Of a stretch of 61,218 nucleotides of DNA, positions 26,242 to 34,270 are shown one piece after another. Made by a program: the position numbers and the translations under genes. Origin of the DNA: Dactylosporangium sp. AC04546 (GTDB taxonomy: Bacteria; Actinomycetota; Actinomycetes; Mycobacteriales; Micromonosporaceae). The notes below the pieces were generated by a model. It saw only the letters and a program-made list of their open reading frames with translations. It did no database searches and was not told the origin of the DNA. How positions within the stretch are numbered: position 1 is the first letter of the stretch; the number at the start of each line of letters is the position of its first letter. The DNA is taken from assembly GCF_022095675.1 (NCBI RefSeq), contig NZ_JAHYSG010000076.1, positions 1 through 61,218 on the forward strand. Reading direction: 5' to 3'.

Positions 26242-26979
26242 ATGTTCACCGTTGACGAACGAACCCGGCTTCAGGCGCGACTACTCGACGAAGCAGAGAA
26301 AGACGACGCCATCGTCGGTGCCGCCTTCACGGGCTCGCAGGCCACCGTTTGCGGCGATCGATGGTCCGACACGGACTTGGTTCTCGCAGTTCGCGGTGAC
26401 CTGGAAAGCACGGCCGCCCGGTGGACGCAGTGGCTCTACGACGAGTTCGACGCACAGCACCACTGGGACCTGACGTCAACGCCCGCCATCATCCGCGTCT
26501 TCCTGCTCCGACAGTGGCTGGAACTGGACCTCACCTTCGCTCCCGAGACCGACTTCGGTCCCCGCGGCCCTCAATGGCACACGATCTTCGGCCAGTCCCA
26601 GACGCTTGAGCCGTTCCCAGCCCCCGACCACAACACCCTGGCCGGGCTCATCTGGCACCACACCTTGCACGCTTGGATCTGCCTTCAACGCGACCGCCGG
26701 TGGCAGGCCGAACATTGGATCAGCGCCATCCGCGACCACGTCATCACCCTCGCCTGTCTGCGGCTCGACCATCCGACCGCCTACGCGAAGGGAGCACATC
26801 TGCTCCCCCACGAGATCACGGCCCCGTTGGAAACGACCCTCGTGCGAATACTGACGACGCCGGAACTGCGGCGCGCACTCACCGCCGTGGTCAGCCTCGC
26901 CACACACGAACTGGAGCGAGCGGATTCCCAGTTGGCCTCTCGCCTATGTCCCATGCTGCTCAGCCTTCTAAGCGCCTGA
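26242..26979 (+). CDS. MNT-type nucleotidyltransferase cargo gene, 3' end cut by IS630
   Basis: 245 aa as read. The N-terminus has the nucleotidyltransferase motif GSQATVCGDRWSDTDLVLAV (GS...DxD), with a third acidic residue in LELDLTFAP, then a helical region (LIWHHTLHAWICLQR). This resembles aminoglycoside adenylyltransferases and minimal nucleotidyltransferases of toxin-antitoxin type; substrate unknown. The IS630 element inserted at TA (26969-26970) replaced the true C-terminus. Joining across the insertion restores 23 codons (EDADGAQHQTTETNF...) ending TGA at 28084-28086, just inside the transposon's right end. It is the only cargo gene of the Tn7-like element. Confidence 0.75.
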   Translation: MFTVDERTRLQARLLDEAEKDDAIVGAAFTGSQATVCGDRWSDTDLVLAVRGDLESTAARWTQWLYDEFDAQHHWDLTSTPAIIRVFLLRQWLELDLTFAPETDFGPRGPQWHTIFGQSQTLEPFPAPDHNTLAGLIWHHTLHAWICLQRDRRWQAEHWISAIRDHVITLACLRLDHPTAYAKGAHLLPHEITAPLETTLVRILTTPELRRALTAVVSLATHELERADSQLASRLCPMLLSLLSA

Positions 26980-28012
26980 TCAATAGTTCTGTCCGTAACC
27001 GTCGGGTAGCCAGGGTGAGGTCCAGGGCGCTGCGGTGGTGAGGTTCTGATCGCTGGTTCTGTTGCGGAAGAACGCGTGTGTTTGGCGGGTGGTCAGCTAG
27101 CCAGCGTTTGGTGATGCCGCTGAGGTGGGTGCCGCCGTTGTCGCAGATCACCGCGATGACGGGGGCGGTGGGGTAGGCGTCCAGGAGTTGGTCGAGGAAG
27201 TAGCAGAACACGACGGAGACGTTGTGGACCGAGATGTGGTGGTGGAAGGCGCCGGTGGCGAGGTTGATCGCGCCGTGGATGGTGCGGCGGATGTTCTTGC
27301 CGGGGGTCATGAGGCGGTGGCGCAGGCCGGTGGGCATCCAGCTGGCCCGGACGCGGGCGAGGAGGTCGAGGTGGGTTTCGTCCTCGGCGAGGACGACCGA
27401 TCCGGCGGGCAGTGCGGTGATCTGCTGGCGGATGTCAGCGCAAATGGTGTCGTGGTCGGGGTCACTCTTGGCGATCAGCCGGGGGCGGGACCAGCGTGCG
27501 TGTTCCCGGATGCGCCGGTGCATGGTGCGCAGGCTCAAGGGTGGGCGTCCGAGGGCGCGCCAGATCCGGGCGGTAGTCCATGCCTTCGGCGTGAGCAGCA
27601 GCCGGCGGATACGTGCGCTGAGCCCTGGACTGCCCAGTCGGGGACGGCCGCAGCGGGGCCGGTCTGGAAGTCCGGCCAGACCTTCGGTGTCGTGCCGGGC
27701 GATCCACCGTCGCACGGTGCGGGGGTCGTAGTGCAGCAGTTCGGCGATCTCGGTGGCGGTCATCCCGTTCGCGGACAGCAGGATCATCACGGCGCGGGCG
27801 GCGACCCGCCACTGCCGGTGCAGGGCGTCGACGAGCTGGTCGTGCTGCTCGCCGGACACGTTGGCGTACACGTGCGCAGGGCGCATACTGACGTCGGCCT
27901 CGTCGTGGATGGATTTCTGGTGTGGTAACCGAATCCAAACCCCGACGAGGCCAACCTGTTGGGACGTCGATCAATCCGGGCGAGTTACGGACATGACTTT
28001 GGGGCAGGCGCT
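26971..28012 (-). mobile_element. IS630-family insertion sequence
   Basis: 1042 bp flanked by TA duplications (26969-26970 and 28013-28014), the hallmark of IS630/Tc1-mariner elements. The terminal inverted repeats begin AGCGCCTG and share ATGTCCGTAAC or CTGTCCGTAAC further in. It sits in the cargo gene of the Tn7-like transposon, so it arrived later. Its single transposase gene is internally deleted. Confidence 0.88.
26980..27886 (-). pseudogene. IS630-family transposase with internal deletion
   Basis: It begins MRPAHVYANVSGEQHDQLVD, with a helix-turn-helix (MTATEIAELLHYDPRTVRRW) and the first two catalytic acids, in VLAEDETHLDLLARV and VIAVICDNGGTH. After ITKRWLADHPPN the frame is lost. 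The conserved C-terminus, HAFFRNRTSDQNLTTAAPW to PDGYGQNY, is found in another frame ending at 26980. The segment that should carry the third acid (the NPxExxW region, about 40 residues) is absent. The enzyme therefore lacks its catalytic Glu/Asp and cannot be active as encoded. Confidence 0.85.
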
Positions 28013-28034
28013 TAGAAGATGCCGACGGCGCACA

Positions 28035-28107
28035 ACACCAGACCACTGAGACAAACTTCGGATCAGCTCAGCGGCCCGCCCGATGACAACTCCCTTGAGA
28101 CAGGACA
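28035..28107 (-). repeat. Right transposon end with two TnsB-type sites
   Basis: On the minus strand, GTCTCA motifs at 28096-28101 (outermost, 6 bp inside the terminus) and 28047-28052 are followed by degenerate versions of the left-end repeat. The inner one, GTCTCAGTGGTCTGGT, matches the left-end repeat at 21273 with one base missing. The terminus is ACA at 28105-28107, mirroring TGT at 21141. Confidence 0.7.
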
Positions 28108-28112
28108 GGCCG
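28108..28112. repeat. Target-site duplication, right copy (GGCCG)
   Basis: Exact copy of the five bases at 21136-21140. It lies 15 bp from the stop codon of the GH46-lectin gene, so that gene was not damaged by the insertion. Confidence 0.85.
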
Positions 28113-28127
28113 TGCCAGCGTCCGGAG

Positions 28128-29627
28128 TCACGCCGATCCGGTGAGGCGCCAGGTTTGGTTAGAGTTCGGCGCAGCGGGGTCGGCACCCCATTGCTGGATG
28201 GGGGTGCCATCGGCGCCGCCGCCGTCGTGGACGTCGAGCAGGTAGTAGTTGGCCAGGTTCGATATGGAGTAGTGCCCACGGTCAACCGCTGTGAAGCACC
28301 AGCTCTGGTTGTAGTTGCCCCAGAAGTATTCCCACTGTTGCATCTGGACGCCGTTCGTCCAGGTTCCGTCTGGGTTGTCGAGCGCCTTGCCGGATTGCGC
28401 ATTGATGAGGTGGAAGCAGCCCGAGTGTGATGCGACGAGACGCCACAGTTGGGCCGGTCCTGAATTGCCGCTGAGCACGATCTTCGCGCCGTCGGTGCTG
28501 GCGCCGTCGGCCACGCCGACCCATTTGCCGTTCGCGGCGGTGATGCGGACCACCAGCCCGTCGCGCGGCGCCACGGTCGTCTCGGCGGGCGGTGCGGCCT
28601 GTGGGTTCGAGGTGGTCGGTGGCTTGGGGTTGCTCGCCGGTGACTGCGGTGTTGCCACGACGGATGACCGCTGGCCGCCTCGCGGCGGGTTGGCCGGAGT
28701 GGGCGGGGGTGTGGCAGCCTGCGAAGACCCGGCCGCCCTGGGTGGTCCAGTGTCGTCGATGGACGCCGTCGCGGTGGACTGCCCGTCGAGGACGTGCACG
28801 GTGTCGTACGGGCGGACGGTGACCGGCGGTGAGAGGTCGTCGTGGCCGCCGTCGATCAGTTTCTCCAGCGCGCGAGGGCGGTCCAGGTTGTACGGCCAGG
28901 TGTTGCGGTACCGTTCGTCGGCCGGATTGATCAGGGTTGCCTCCCGCTCCGCCAGGAATGTCTTGAGCCATGCATGCTCGGACACCTCGCGGGGCTCGCC
29001 GCCGGCACGCGTGCTGGCCCGGTACCGGATCGAGGGCAGGGAGTCGGGGCTTGACGTGTTGCCGTGCTGAAGGATGGTGTCGTAGACAACCGCGACGCCC
29101 AATGCCGTGGTCAGGCCGAGGTCGGTGGAGATCTTCAGGGCCGGTGTGTAGTAGAGGTTCTCCAGGACATCGTCCTGGGCCTGCCGGAATCTGGGGTCCT
29201 GGCTGGCAAGACGCCAGGCGTCGGGCAGTCCGGCCAGCGCGTCGATCGCCGGGCTGTTCTCACTCCGCAACGTTGTCAGCGTGGTCAGATAGGTTCGGGA
29301 CAGAGTGTTGGGGCCAACCCTTGCAGTGTAGGTCTGTATCACCTCAAGGGCCTCACCGCCAGCCGTTGAGAAGTCTCCTGTGCCCAGCACGTATCCACGC
29401 CCGTCGAACTGGTTGACCACACGGGCGTACTGCGGAACGAGCGTGTCGTGCATCAGTACGCTACGAAGCTGTTCGATTACTGCACGCTGTTGGGCGGTGA
29501 TCGTGAGTCGACCGCCGAGCCTGCTCATCGCGAAGACCGTCGCGATCACCGCGATCGCCAGCACGACCGGAGGCAGGAACAGGCGCAATGGGCGACGAGG
29601 TCGTGCTGCTGGCTGGTCCTGCGCCAT
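28128..29627 (-). CDS. GH46 chitosanase-like domain fused to a ricin-type lectin
   Basis: 499 aa. A signal anchor (LRLFLPPVVLAIAVIATVFA, residues 14-33) leads a domain matching GH46 chitosanases at about 38-260: DGRGYVLGTGDFSTAGGEAL, VIQTYTARVGPNTL, FRQAQDDVLENLYY, VVYDTILQHGN. A Pro/Ser linker follows, then a C-terminal beta-trefoil lectin (SGKALDNPDG, VQMQQWEYFW, NQSWCFTA, PIQQWGADPAAPNSNQTW). GH46 enzymes cut chitosan using a Glu near the start and an Asp in DGRG. The Asp is kept, but the Glu position reads SVLMHDTLVPQY with no Glu, so activity is doubtful. It could act as a glycan-binding protein. Confidence 0.8.
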   Translation of the reverse strand: MAQDQPAARPRRPLRLFLPPVVLAIAVIATVFAMSRLGGRLTITAQQRAVIEQLRSVLMHDTLVPQYARVVNQFDGRGYVLGTGDFSTAGGEALEVIQTYTARVGPNTLSRTYLTTLTTLRSENSPAIDALAGLPDAWRLASQDPRFRQAQDDVLENLYYTPALKISTDLGLTTALGVAVVYDTILQHGNTSSPDSLPSIRYRASTRAGGEPREVSEHAWLKTFLAEREATLINPADERYRNTWPYNLDRPRALEKLIDGGHDDLSPPVTVRPYDTVHVLDGQSTATASIDDTGPPRAAGSSQAATPPPTPANPPRGGQRSSVVATPQSPASNPKPPTTSNPQAAPPAETTVAPRDGLVVRITAANGKWVGVADGASTDGAKIVLSGNSGPAQLWRLVASHSGCFHLINAQSGKALDNPDGTWTNGVQMQQWEYFWGNYNQSWCFTAVDRGHYSISNLANYYLLDVHDGGGADGTPIQQWGADPAAPNSNQTWRLTGSA

Positions 29628-29930
29628 CCGACCTCCTCACCTCGAAAACGCTGCTGCCACAGCGCATGATCAAGACGTCTCATGACCTTCGGCCACCCTT
29701 CAGCGGCGGGCGCCGACCGGTCCGGCCCGACACGATGATGACAGATCATGGGTCCGCGTGTGGGAGCGTGCACCCATTGCCCCGCGCCGATCGTCGATCG
29801 CGGCAAGATGGCCCGCCTTGACCTACGAAGACGCGATCGCCTCGGCGGCATTCTCCGCCCGGTTCCTGTCGACGGCGCCGCGCCTTCGACGCCCGGTCAC
29901 GCGCCGTAGCGTGCGGCATGATCTGGCGCT
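29628..29930. other. Intergenic, divergent promoter region
   Basis: 303 bp between the divergent GH46-lectin and SUKH-like genes. No gene or repeat recognised; it presumably holds both promoters. Confidence 0.4.
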
Positions 29931-30812
29931 GTGGATTGGTCGTCGGTGTTCGAGTATCGGAATCGCCGGCCGGGAGTTACGCCGCGCCAGCTTGCCGGCT
30001 TCGTGGCCGGGGTGCGTCAGCCGCCCACCGAGCAGGAGATCGGCGACGTCGCTGCGCGGCAGCGCAACCTGTTGCCGCCCGGCCGCCCGGTGCGCGCCTC
30101 ATACCGGCCGATCGACGCGAGCCTGTGGCAGTTGCCCGAACGGCCGCTGCCACCCAGTTACCTTGCCCTGCTGGCGTGGTCAGGCGGCGGTGACTTCGGC
30201 AACGGTGAGCGGTGGTTGCAGCTGTTCCCGATCGACGGCCCAAGCGGAGTACGGGCGATGACGCTGGCCTACCACCTTCCGGAGTACATGCCCGCGGCGC
30301 TGCCGTTCGCGTTCAACGGCGGCGGCGTGTTCTACCTGTTCGACATGCGCGAGCCCGCCGACGCCGACGGCGAGTACCCGGTGGTTGCCGCGCACGCAGG
30401 CAACCTCGGCTGGGCCACCCACGAGGAGTGCTACCCGCCGGAGTGCTGGCCCGTAGCCGACGGTTTGGCGCAGGCATGCCGAGGGCGAACCAACATCGAG
30501 GATCTCGCTGACTGCGACTGCCACGCCCCGCCGGCCGGGTTCACCCCTGACCTGCCCGAGACGGCCGACATCTATGTCGACCAGGTACCGCCCGACTCCG
30601 TCGCGACCTTGATCAAGCTCAGGAAGCTGCTCGCCGTCACATGGCGGATCGGCGCACTTCGCGAACTGCTGGCCGGCCAGCCGATCCTTGCCGTCAAGGG
30701 CGGCCGCCCGCACGCACTCCACCACGTTCTCGAGCAATCCGCGGACCTTCGGCCATACCTGTTCTACGACGCACAGGGGCGACTCGAACCGGTATGGCCC
30801 GATGATCAATAG
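29931..30812 (+). CDS. SMI1/KNR4 (SUKH)-like protein
   Basis: 293 aa from a GTG start (VDWSSVFEYRNRRPGVTPRQ). The central region matches the SUKH fold: LPPSYLALLAWSGGGDFGNG (the L-P-x-x-Y/F-x-x-x-L...-G-G core), then LPFAFNGGGVFYLFDMREPA and GEYPVVAAHAGNLGW. The C-terminal 100 residues are less typical and may form a second domain. SUKH proteins often act as immunity proteins against polymorphic toxins, but many are housekeeping. No toxin gene is adjacent, so the role is open. It stands alone on the plus strand. Confidence 0.75.
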   Translation: MDWSSVFEYRNRRPGVTPRQLAGFVAGVRQPPTEQEIGDVAARQRNLLPPGRPVRASYRPIDASLWQLPERPLPPSYLALLAWSGGGDFGNGERWLQLFPIDGPSGVRAMTLAYHLPEYMPAALPFAFNGGGVFYLFDMREPADADGEYPVVAAHAGNLGWATHEECYPPECWPVADGLAQACRGRTNIEDLADCDCHAPPAGFTPDLPETADIYVDQVPPDSVATLIKLRKLLAVTWRIGALRELLAGQPILAVKGGRPHALHHVLEQSADLRPYLFYDAQGRLEPVWPDDQ

Positions 30813-30960
30813 CATTGATCGATGACGATCTTAAGCACGGACGTACGCCGCATCCCTTGATCAGGCGTGCTCTCACCGTCTGTGACGAGTACTGGTCGGC
30901 GCGCGCACGGACGGTGGCAGATGTGCGCACTTGGCGTCGTTCGAGTCCAGCCAGGGGTCC

Positions 30961-31425
30961 TCAGCGGTGTGGCTTGATGGTTTTCATGGTCATGCGGGAG
31001 TCGGCACGGGCGATGGCGGGGTCTCCCAGCAGCCGAGTGGTCAGCCAGTGTTCGTAGGCGTGCAGGTCGGCGACTCGGACGCGTAGAAGGTAGTCGGGGA
31101 CGCCGAACATGCGGCGTAGTTCGACGACCTCGTCCATCGCGGCGATCCGCTGCTCGAAGGCGTCGACGTCGGTGAACGCCTGAGCGGCCAGATCGATATA
31201 TAGAAGTACTTCGAAGCCGCGGTCAAGCGGGGCGGGGTTGGTGATCGCGGTGTAGCCGGTGATGATGCCGTCGGCTTCGAGCCGGCGGACGCGGCGAAGG
31301 CAGGGGGCGGGGGTCAGGCCGACGCGGTCGGCGAGTTCCTGGTTCGACAAGCGGCCGTCACGCTGCAAGTGCTTGATTATTGCCCAATCTAGCGAGTCCA
31401 CCTCCTTAGTATTGCTGAATTTCAT
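30961..31425 (-). CDS. Lrp/AsnC-family transcriptional regulator
   Basis: About 154 aa from ATG at 31423-31425. The N-terminal helix-turn-helix is VDSLDWAIIKHLQRDGRLSN and LTPAPCLRRVRRLEADGIIT, followed by the RAM ligand-binding domain (LDRGFEVLLYIDLAAQAFTD). Lrp/AsnC proteins sense amino acids. It is divergent from azlCD, a branched-chain amino-acid exporter pair, which is the classic arrangement of an Lrp regulator controlling azlCD. The start is uncertain: a TTG 12 nt upstream and a GTG just after an AAGGAGG are alternatives. The intergenic segment has two AGTATTGC copies that could be part of the operator. Confidence 0.88.
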   Translation of the reverse strand: MKFSNTKEVDSLDWAIIKHLQRDGRLSNQELADRVGLTPAPCLRRVRRLEADGIITGYTAITNPAPLDRGFEVLLYIDLAAQAFTDVDAFEQRIAAMDEVVELRRMFGVPDYLLRVRVADLHAYEHWLTTRLLGDPAIARADSRMTMKTIKPHR

Positions 31426-31481
31426 GTCTTGTGGCAACGATTAGCAATCATGTTGCGCTGCCGCTTTCCTAGTATTGCGTC

Positions 31482-32189
31482 ATGACGGTTGTTGGACCTC
31501 CTCGTTCGCGGCGAACGTCGGACCTGCGCACCGCAGCCCACGACAGCGGGGTCATCTGGTTAGGCATGTTCGCGCTCGGTGTCGGCTTCGGAGTCCTGGT
31601 CGTCGACCACGGCCTGCCGTGGTGGCTGGCGCCGATCATCTCCGGGACGATGTTCGCCGGTTCGGTCGAGTTCATCATGATCGGCATGCTGGCCGCCGCC
31701 GCCCCGGTCACCGCCGTCGCGCTGACCACCTTCCTGATCAACTCACGGCATCTGTTCTACGGCTTGTCCTTCCCGCTGCACCGAGTCCGCGGCCGGCTCG
31801 GCAAGGCCTACAGCATCTTCGCGTTGTGCGACGAGGCCTACGCGCTCATGACCAGCAAAGATCCGAAGACGCTGACCAGCGGGCGGATCCTGTTCACTCA
31901 GGCCGGACAGCACCTGTCCTGGGCAGGTGGGTCGCTGGCGGGAGCGGTCATCGGCCACAGCCTGCTCGGCGACGTTCAAGGGCTCGGCTTCGTCCTGACC
32001 GCACTGTTCGTCGCCCTGGCCGTGGACGCCTACCGCACTCGACCCGACAAGACCACTCTGGCCCTGGCCGCCGGGGCGGCCGTGCTGGCGTTTGTGGTCG
32101 CGCCGGGATCAATGCTGCTGGTCGCCATGAGCGTGTTCACCGTCTGCCTCGTCGTCCGCCACCGCATTCCAGGAGCCCGCCGTGCCTGA
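31482..32189 (+). CDS. azlC: AzlC-family branched-chain amino acid permease
   Basis: 235 aa with about five to six membrane segments (GVIWLGMFALGVGFGVLVVD, LAPIISGTMFAGSVEFIMIG, VTAVALTTFLINSRHLFYGL). The AzlC signature S-R-H-L-x-Y-G-L is present. AzlC with AzlD forms an exporter of branched-chain or related amino acids. The ATG lies 57 bp from the divergent Lrp gene and the 3' end overlaps azlD by 8 bp, so the two are translationally coupled. Confidence 0.92.
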   Translation: MTVVGPPRSRRTSDLRTAAHDSGVIWLGMFALGVGFGVLVVDHGLPWWLAPIISGTMFAGSVEFIMIGMLAAAAPVTAVALTTFLINSRHLFYGLSFPLHRVRGRLGKAYSIFALCDEAYALMTSKDPKTLTSGRILFTQAGQHLSWAGGSLAGAVIGHSLLGDVQGLGFVLTALFVALAVDAYRTRPDKTTLALAAGAAVLAFVVAPGSMLLVAMSVFTVCLVVRHRIPGARRA

Positions 32190-32514
32190 CGCCGCTTATG
32201 TCGCCGTCTGCCTGGTGGTGGCTGTCGCGATCACCGTCAGTCTGCGCGCCGCGCCGTTCGCCATGAAGAACGCTCTCCAGCAGTCAGCGCTGCTGGCCGA
32301 CATCGGCAGGTGGATGCCTCTGGGCGCGATCGCGATTCTGGCGATCTACTGCTTGACCAAAATCGACCTCACCGCACCCGGCCACGGGGTCGCCGAGCTG
32401 GCCGGTGTGGTCGTCACTGTTGTTGTTCACTGGTGGCGGCGAAATCTGTTGCTCAGCATCGCCGCCGGGACGGCCGTGTGCCTCATCCTCACCAACTGGG
32501 TCCTGCCCGCATGA
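32182..32514 (+). CDS. azlD: AzlD-family protein, partner of AzlC
   Basis: 110 aa with four predicted membrane segments. The GTG start gives MPDAAYVAVCLVVAVAITVS, with RAAPFAMKNALQQSALLADI typical of AzlD. It is the small subunit of the amino-acid exporter. It overlaps azlC; downstream lies a field of gene remnants. Confidence 0.9.
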   Translation: MPDAAYVAVCLVVAVAITVSLRAAPFAMKNALQQSALLADIGRWMPLGAIAILAIYCLTKIDLTAPGHGVAELAGVVVTVVVHWWRRNLLLSIAAGTAVCLILTNWVLPA

Positions 32515-32541
32515 GCACCACGACGTCGAAGCCAGGCGCAG

Positions 32542-32797
32542 CCCAGGTGGATGATCCGGGCGGAGGCGGTGCTCGTGGCCGCCCTGGCCGTAGTGACCGG
32601 CGTGGCCCTGGGCATCGCCTTCGGCACGGGCACGGTGACGGCGCTGGGCCGCACCACGCCGCTCACCGTGGTGGTCCCGGCCGGCCGGCTCGCGCTGATC
32701 GTCGCGGTCGCGACGCTGGCGGGCCTGGCCGCCGGCCTGCTCCCGCCCGCCGCGCGGCCCGGCTCGACGTCCTGGATGCGATCGGCCGCACCTGACG
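32542..32797 (+). pseudogene. C-terminal remnant of an FtsX-type ABC transporter permease
   Basis: Reading RWMIRAEAVLVAALAVVTGV then PLTVVVPAGRLALIVAVATL gives the last two membrane segments of an FtsX/MacB-type permease. The typical ending RRAARLDVLDAIGRT is present but in another frame; one base is missing near 32750. There is no N-terminal part, so only about 80 codons of the gene survive. It starts about 28 bp after azlD. Confidence 0.7.
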
Positions 32798-32841
32798 CCC
32801 CGGCTGGCGCCGCGCGGCTCGCTCGCACCGCGCGGCGCCAG

Positions 32842-33060
32842 CGTCACTGACATCGACCTCACCACCGCGTCCGTACGCATCCACGGCAAGGGCGCCAAAG
32901 ACCGCCGCGTCCGGACCGGGCCGAAACCTCCCGCGCCGTCTCCAAATACCTCCGCGCACGAACCAACCGACAGGGAACCGACCAGGTGCCCGAACTCTGG
33001 CTCGCCGAACGCGGCTTGAACCCGCTCCGCCCGAACGGCGTCGAGATCCTCCAATCGGTG
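32842..33060 (+). pseudogene. Remnant of a tyrosine recombinase (phage-type integrase)
   Basis: The translation VTDIDLTTASVRIHGKGAKD then RRVRTGP matches the core of tyrosine integrases, whose hallmark is the G-K-G-x-K-x-R motif just after the first catalytic Arg region. A frameshift near 32925 leads to ETSRAVSKYLRARTNRQG and onward to LRPNGVEILQS. The catalytic Arg block upstream and the H-x-x-R...Y part downstream are missing. It marks an old integration event in this decayed stretch. Confidence 0.65.
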
Positions 33061-33062
33061 GA

Positions 33063-33428
33063 TCATTGCGGGTCGGGGGCGAGTGTGCCGTCGGGCGCGA
33101 TGTGGCTGAAGATCTGGTCGATGAGAGTGAGCACGTGTGGGTCCTCGACCGCATAGAAGACGTGTCGGCCCTCTTTGCGTGACGTGATGACGCCGGCGAG
33201 TCGGAGCTTGCCGAGGTGCTGGCTGGTGGTGGTGACGCTGAGACCGATCTGTCCGGCGAGCGTTCCCACGTCGGCGCGTTCGTGGGCCATCAGCCATACC
33301 AGGTGCAACCTGGCGGGGCTACTCAGGAGTGCGAAGGTGGCCGCCGCGGCATGCAGTTGCGGCCGAGTCGGCGCCTCCGGGTCAGCCATCGGGATCAGTG
33401 TTGGCCCCGCACCAGGATGGTTCGCCAT
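33063..33428 (-). CDS. ArsR/SmtB-family transcriptional regulator
   Basis: 121 aa with a winged helix-turn-helix: FALLSSPARLHLVWLMAHER, VGTLAGQIGLSVTTTSQHLG, GVITSRKEGRHVFYAVEDPH. No Cys-x-Cys metal motif of the ArsR type is seen; the tail ends HIAPDGTLAPDPQ and includes several His residues that could bind metal. The second Met (MADPEAPT) could be the true start. The likely target is the neighbouring decayed Na/Ca exchanger gene or itself. Confidence 0.9.
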   Translation of the reverse strand: MANHPGAGPTLIPMADPEAPTRPQLHAAAATFALLSSPARLHLVWLMAHERADVGTLAGQIGLSVTTTSQHLGKLRLAGVITSRKEGRHVFYAVEDPHVLTLIDQIFSHIAPDGTLAPDPQ

Positions 33429-33685
33429 GGCTTGAGTCTTCCCTGTCGGGGTTCGTCACGCTAGCGCAACGCTCCGTTAGTTGCGTATATGACGAAGTGT
33501 GTGCCAGACTCGTCGTATTCGAAGGGGAGTAGTCCGCCAAGCCCGACCGTCGACACACTGAGGTCCCGCGACCTCCGGCGCCGGGGCCCGCCTTGCAGCG
33601 GGTGGACGAGACCTTCGGCCAGTGACCACGCCTGGCCGGAGCTCTCCCTGTCTCCGGTCATGGCCGAGCGCCGCCGGAGGCTGCC

Positions 33686-34014
33686 GTGCCCGTGAAACTG
33701 CTCCGCCCGATCGCGTTGTGCATCGTGTTGACGGCCCCGGCGCTGGCCCTACGGCTCGGCGAGGTGGAGGCCCCGGCGCTGCTCGGGCTGCTGCTGTTCG
33801 GTGCCGCGGTGGTGGCGGCGTCGTTCCTGCTCGCCTGGGCTTCGCGCTGCAGTTCCTCTTCCCCGGGCAGGCAGCCCGCTACGTCCTCAGCGCCGTCTAC
33901 GCCACCCTCGCGGCCGGTGCGCTGATCCGCAACCGGCGGCACATTGTGCCCACCCTCGCGGCGCCATTCCGCCGTACCCCGATCCAGCAAAAAGAAGACG
34001 CCCTCGTTCATTGA
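33686..34014 (+). pseudogene. Remnant of a sodium/calcium exchanger-type membrane protein
   Basis: The N-terminal piece MPVKLLRPIALCIVLTAPAL through LLGLLLFGAAVVAASFLLAW is followed, in another frame, by a C-terminal piece, LGFALQFLFPGQAARYVLSA to RRHIVPTLAAPFR. These look like the first and last ends of a CaCA-type exchanger, joined by loss of the middle (about 300 residues of a normal family member). I infer the family from the ends only. The flanking ArsR gene and 48-aa gene are intact. Confidence 0.5.
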
Positions 34015-34041
34015 CGCGCCGTACCCCTCGAAGGAGCCAAC

Positions 34042-34188
34042 ATGGCAACGCTGTCGCAGCGCATCCGCGCATTCCTCACCAGCCCGAAAGGACAGCGCCT
34101 GATCCAGCAGGGCCAACGCCAGCTCGCCAAGCCCGAGAACCAGCAACGACTGCGTCGACTGTTCACCAAACTGCAGGGCCGGCGATAG
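34042..34188 (+). CDS. Very small basic protein, 48 aa
   Basis: Begins MATLSQRIRAFLTSPKGQRL and ends FTKLQGRR, very basic and helical. A good AAGGAG site lies 8 nt before the ATG. The pattern (a 'sporulation/DNA-binding-like' Arg/Gln/Lys-rich helix) recurs in actinomycetes next to membrane protein genes, but I cannot name a family. It lies between the exchanger remnant and the YibE/F gene. Confidence 0.55.
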   Translation: MATLSQRIRAFLTSPKGQRLIQQGQRQLAKPENQQRLRRLFTKLQGRR

Positions 34189-34270
34189 CCGACGTCATCC
34201 TCGCAGCGGCCGCCGGCATGCTCGGCCGCTGCCGTGGCTCCCTGGAGCGTGCCCTGGGATCGAGGAGGCG

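Larger units (their letters stand above)
21141..28107 (+). mobile_element. Tn7-like transposon (TnsA/B/C + TniQ) with a nucleotidyltransferase cargo gene
   Basis: A 6967-bp element with termini TGTCCCGTCTCA (left) and the complement of TGTCCTGTCTCA (right), flanked by GGCCG duplications. Five repeated 18-bp motifs lie inside the left end and two related ones inside the right end. Gene order is tnsA-tnsB-tnsC-tniQ-cargo, all on the plus strand, mostly overlapping. No Cas genes or CRISPR array are present, so it is not CRISPR-guided. The element looks inactive: tnsA is frameshifted, tnsB has an in-frame stop, and the cargo is interrupted by an IS630-family insertion. Without the IS and its extra TA it would be 5923 bp. 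Confidence 0.9.
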
